A stretch of DNA of 24,786 nt from Clostridiales bacterium UBA4706 (GTDB lineage: Bacteria; Bacillota; Clostridia; Oscillospirales; Oscillospiraceae). The translations under genes and the position numbers were made by a program. The notes below the pieces were generated by a model. That model did no database searches and was not told where the DNA came from. It saw only the letters and a program-made list of their open reading frames with translations. Where the stretch lies: positions 1-24,786 of the forward strand of contig DHKA01000082.1 in NCBI GenBank assembly GCA_002404605.1, given 5' to 3'. Every line of letters begins with the position of its first letter. Position 1 is the first letter of the stretch. This document shows positions 22,154-24,786 of the stretch, piece by piece.

Positions 22154-23016
22154 CAGTTGTACCTCCTTTTCTCCAGCGACTGCACGGTCAGAAACAGGAA
22201 AAACACTATGACCGAAAGGAAGAATACGACGCTCCGCAGATCGAACACGCCGTCCACGAACGTATAGAACCGCTCAAAGAGCGAAAGGCTCTGCATGATG
22301 TTCGGGAGCAGATTTTCGAGCAGCGACCCGTCAAGGAAATATATGCCCAGCGCCAGAAGAGCAAGCACCGCGCCTGTGCCGGCGGCGATGGAGTCGCTGC
22401 GCGTCAGAGCGCGCACGAGAAGCGCGAGCAGCACCGCGAGCACAACAAGCGCCGCCACCGCGCCGAACGCCGAGGACGATACCTGCTCGGCCAGCGAAAC
22501 GCTATAGTAGTTGAAGAGCATCACCGCAATGGAGATCCCGGCGGCGACGCCCTGATTTTCCGTCAGCGACGAGAGAAACTCTCCCACAGCGATCAGCGCC
22601 GCGCCCATCAGGAAGAACGCCAGCAGCGAACCGTAAGCGCTCGGAAAATACACCTCGCCGTACTGCGAGAACACGAGCGGATATACCGCAATGATGCACA
22701 CCGGCAGCAGAAACACCGCCGTGAGAGCAAAGTACTTGCCGAGGACGATATCGGTCGTTTTCAGCGGCAGCGAATATAGAAGCTGATCGGTCTTCTGCCG
22801 CCGCTCTTCGGCAAGGCTCCGCATCGTCAGCACCGGAATGAGCACCGCCATGCCGATGCACACGAATTGCAGCACATACTCAAAGTTCGCCACGGCAGCC
22901 TGAATGTTGTAATACACCGCGCCGATACCGACAAAAACGAGGAAAAATGCGCAGAAAAGATACGCCGGCAGGCTCTGAAAGGCGCGGCGCATCTCGTGGC
23001 GGAATATAGCGGTCAT
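22153..23016 (-). CDS. ABC transporter permease (GldF/ABC-2 type)
   Basis: This 287-residue integral membrane protein has about six hydrophobic helices (near 20-36, 50-65, 95-115, 128-150, 180-205 and 215-230) and a C-terminal one at about 262-280. The cytoplasmic loop MRSLAEERRQKTDQLLYSLP is a hallmark of ABC-2/GldF-type permeases and probably contacts the ATPase. It overlaps the ATPase gene by 4 bases (ATGA) and the GldG-like gene by 1. The cargo is not readable from sequence. Confidence 0.9.
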   Translation of the reverse strand: MTAIFRHEMRRAFQSLPAYLFCAFFLVFVGIGAVYYNIQAAVANFEYVLQFVCIGMAVLIPVLTMRSLAEERRQKTDQLLYSLPLKTTDIVLGKYFALTAVFLLPVCIIAVYPLVFSQYGEVYFPSAYGSLLAFFLMGAALIAVGEFLSSLTENQGVAAGISIAVMLFNYYSVSLAEQVSSSAFGAVAALVVLAVLLALLVRALTRSDSIAAGTGAVLALLALGIYFLDGSLLENLLPNIMQSLSLFERFYTFVDGVFDLRSVVFFLSVIVFFLFLTVQSLEKRRYN

Positions 23017-23990
23017 TGCTCTTCCTCCTTTTCAGCGCCCGGCTCTTCCGGCGCGGCGTCCGTTTCCGTGAGTTCAAGGAACACGTCCTCCAGATTGGCT
23101 CTCCGGCGCTGCATTTCGAGCACCGGCAGCCCCTTTGCGGCAAAGGCGAGCGTCAGCGCGCCGCACACACTCTCGGCGCTCTCGCCGTCGGAGAGCTGCG
23201 CCTGCACGGTGAGAGCGTCGCCGTCGGCGTCGATCGTCCAATCCATCACGCCGGATACGCCGCGCAGAATTTCCTCCGCCGTCTCCTTCGGCGCGCGCAC
23301 GCGGAACACCGCCGTCTGCGCGCCGAGCAGCTTTTCAAGATTTTCCGGCGTATCAAAGGCGACGAGCTTCCCCTTGGAAATGATGAGCACCTTTTCGCAG
23401 ACGGTCTGCACCTCCGAGAGGATGTGCGAGCTTAAAATGACCGTGTGCTCCTTCCCCAGAGCGCGGATGAGATCGCGGATCTCGATGATCTGGAGCGGAT
23501 CGAGACCGACGGTCGGCTCATCGAGAATGATGACCGACGGCTCGCCGAGCAGCGCCTGCGCAATGCCGACGCGCTGCCGGTAGCCCTTGGAGAGCGTGCC
23601 GATGAGGTTATGCTGCACCGTCTCCAGCCGCGTGCTCTCCACCGCCTTTTCGATCTGCGCGCGCAGCGCGTCGCCGCGCAGTCCCTTCGCCTCGCCCACG
23701 AAGCGCAGATATTCCACCGGCGTTTCGTTCATGTAAAGCGGCGGCTGCTCCGGCAGATAGCCGATGAGCCGCTTTGCCGCTTCCGGCTGTTCAAGAATAT
23801 CGAATCCGCCGATCTTTACCGTGCCGCCGCTCGGGGACAGGCAGCCGGTCATAATATTCATCGTTGTGGATTTTCCCGCGCCGTTCGGCCCGAGAAAGCC
23901 GTAGACCTGTCCCTCCCCGATCGTAAAGGACAGGTCATCCACGGCGGTAAAATCGCCGTAGCGCTTGGTGAGATGGGAGACCTCTATCAT
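23013..23990 (-). CDS. ABC transporter ATP-binding protein (GldA-like)
   Basis: This 325-residue ATPase drives the Gld-type transporter. Walker A is GPNGAGKST (34-42), the Q-loop Gln is near 82 (PEQPPLY), the signature is LSKGYRQR (133-140), Walker B is VIILDEP (153-159), and the H-loop His is 189. A C-terminal accessory region of about 100 residues follows the nucleotide-binding domain and ends in an acidic tail. I chose the ATG at 23990 because AAGGAGG lies 8 bases upstream; an earlier in-frame ATG at 24032 is less likely. It is the first gene of the four-gene operon. I did not find a convincing promoter in the 75 bases between it and the prfC terminator. Confidence 0.92.
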   Translation of the reverse strand: MIEVSHLTKRYGDFTAVDDLSFTIGEGQVYGFLGPNGAGKSTTMNIMTGCLSPSGGTVKIGGFDILEQPEAAKRLIGYLPEQPPLYMNETPVEYLRFVGEAKGLRGDALRAQIEKAVESTRLETVQHNLIGTLSKGYRQRVGIAQALLGEPSVIILDEPTVGLDPLQIIEIRDLIRALGKEHTVILSSHILSEVQTVCEKVLIISKGKLVAFDTPENLEKLLGAQTAVFRVRAPKETAEEILRGVSGVMDWTIDADGDALTVQAQLSDGESAESVCGALTLAFAAKGLPVLEMQRRRANLEDVFLELTETDAAPEEPGAEKEEEQ

Positions 23991-24062
23991 TGGCCGCGCC
24001 TCCTTGGATGTATTGCAAAGAACCATACACAAGCGACCTGAAACGGACTTGAAATTCTTCCC

Positions 24063-24104
24063 AAAGAAAAATCACCCGCCGGGAAATTCCCAACGGGTGA
24101 TTTT
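24063..24104 (-). terminator. Terminator after prfC
   Basis: On the - strand AAAATCACCCG (24104-24094) pairs with CGGGTGATTTT (24078-24068). A 15-base loop lies between and contains a small GGGAA/TTCCC stem. The stem is followed by TTTTTCTTT through 24063. It lies 11 bases past the prfC stop and insulates the ABC operon from it. Confidence 0.8.
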
Positions 24105-24114
24105 GACGGAAATA

Positions 24115-24786
24115 TTAGTTTTTGGAGAACTCCGCAAGCTCAAGGCCGGGGTTCTGCTTGAGCGTATAGGCAATGTTCCACTCGCCGCCGAAGAGCAGGA
24201 GGTTGTTGCCCTTGAAGTCCTGCACCCACTTGGTGTCGCGCGTGAGCGTGAGCGCTGCGGGGTCGGTGTCGCTGACGATCCAGCGGATGTTTTCATACGG
24301 CAGCGCGCGGCGGCGCACGGCGGTGGAGTATTCGTTCTGCAAACGGTATTCGAGCACGTCGAATTGCAGCACGCCGACGACGCCGACGACGACCTCCTCC
24401 AAGCCGGTGTTCGGCTCATGGAAGATCTGGATGGCGCCCTCCTGCGCGATCTGGCGGATGCCGGTCTCGAACTGCTTGCGCTTCATCGTGTCCTTGCGCT
24501 CAAAGGCGGCAAAGTGCTCAGGGGCGAACGTCGGGATGCCCTCAAAGCGGACCTTTTTATCCTTGGAGCATATCGTGTCGCCGATGGAGTAGATGCCGGG
24601 GTCGAACACGCCGATGATGTCTCCGGCGTAGGCCTCGTCGATGATCTGACGCTCCTCGGCCATCATCTGCTGCGGCTGCGCGAGCTTGATGGGCTTTCCG
24701 CCCTGCACATGGAAATATTCCTCATTGCGTTCAAACTTGCCCGAACAGATGCGCATGAACGCGATGCGGTCGCGGTGCGCCTTGTT
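24115..24786 (-). CDS. prfC: Peptide chain release factor 3, C-terminal part (5' end outside window)
   Basis: RF3 is a translational GTPase that recycles RF1/RF2 from the ribosome after peptide release. The window contains 223 codons of its C-terminal half, beginning KAHRDRIAFMRICSGKFER and continuing with YAGDIIGVFDPG (domain II) and an EGAIQIFHEP/VGVLQFDVLEYRL domain III. All are typical of RF3 and distinguish it from EF-G. The frame is open to base 24786, so the gene continues beyond the window with its G domain. It ends at a terminator. Confidence 0.95.
   Translation of the reverse strand, partial: NKAHRDRIAFMRICSGKFERNEEYFHVQGGKPIKLAQPQQMMAEERQIIDEAYAGDIIGVFDPGIYSIGDTICSKDKKVRFEGIPTFAPEHFAAFERKDTMKRKQFETGIRQIAQEGAIQIFHEPNTGLEEVVVGVVGVLQFDVLEYRLQNEYSTAVRRRALPYENIRWIVSDTDPAALTLTRDTKWVQDFKGNNLLLFGGEWNIAYTLKQNPGLELAEFSKN

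Overview
The window is a dense, high-GC stretch of bacterial chromosome. It probably comes from a Gram-positive Clostridia member close to Oscillospirales. Supporting signs are the MurT/GatD peptidoglycan-amidating pair, a stand-alone Spo0A-type DNA-binding domain, KtrAB-type potassium uptake, strong AGGAGG-type ribosome binding sites with some TTG and GTG starts, and sigma-A-like promoters. I do not assign a genus.

Bases 1-10,622 (+ strand) are a near-continuous housekeeping run: the end of pyrG, then glmM, a GlmU-like acetyltransferase without a uridylyltransferase domain, nagB, glmS, purB, purA, murT, gatD and nadE. The run makes amino-sugar precursors for the wall (glmM, glmS), converts IMP to AMP (purA, purB), amidates lipid II (murT, gatD) and makes NAD (nadE). 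Five of the enzymes use or release amide nitrogen or ammonia (PyrG, NagB, GlmS, GatD, NadE). Several joins are stop/start overlaps (glmM to the acetyltransferase, purA-murT, murT-gatD). A good promoter lies before glmM, and hairpins lie between nagB and glmS and after nadE.

Bases 10,700-12,780 hold ktrB and ktrA, ending in a bidirectional terminator shared with the next, convergent operon.

Bases 12,773-18,034 are more accessory. The - strand operon SPFH protein, ribbon-helix-helix protein, DUF1648 membrane protein has TGATAT-type repeats over its promoter, probably the operator of the encoded repressor. Divergent from it is a pair of small regulators: an XRE-type HTH protein and a free Spo0A C-terminal domain. 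Next comes an epoxyqueuosine-reductase-like pseudogene that has lost an internal segment and its reading frame. After it are a stand-alone radical SAM enzyme and truA, both on the - strand.

Bases 18,035-18,497 are non-coding but structured: a promoter-like element, a 14-bp terminator hairpin (candidate small RNA or leader) and a 13-bp inverted repeat. They precede a lipoprotein of the nicotinamidase/isochorismatase family, an unusual location for such an enzyme. Bases 19,291-23,990 (- strand) encode a four-gene Gld-type ABC transporter operon: ATPase, permease, GldG-like protein and DUF4340 protein. The window ends inside prfC (release factor 3).

No CRISPR array, insertion sequence, prophage, rRNA or tRNA was seen. 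Nothing amounts to a clearly new system. The best candidates for further work are the XRE/Spo0A-C pair, the SPFH/RHH/DUF1648 operon with its operator, the structured leader with the exported nicotinamidase-like lipoprotein, and the divergent PurA.
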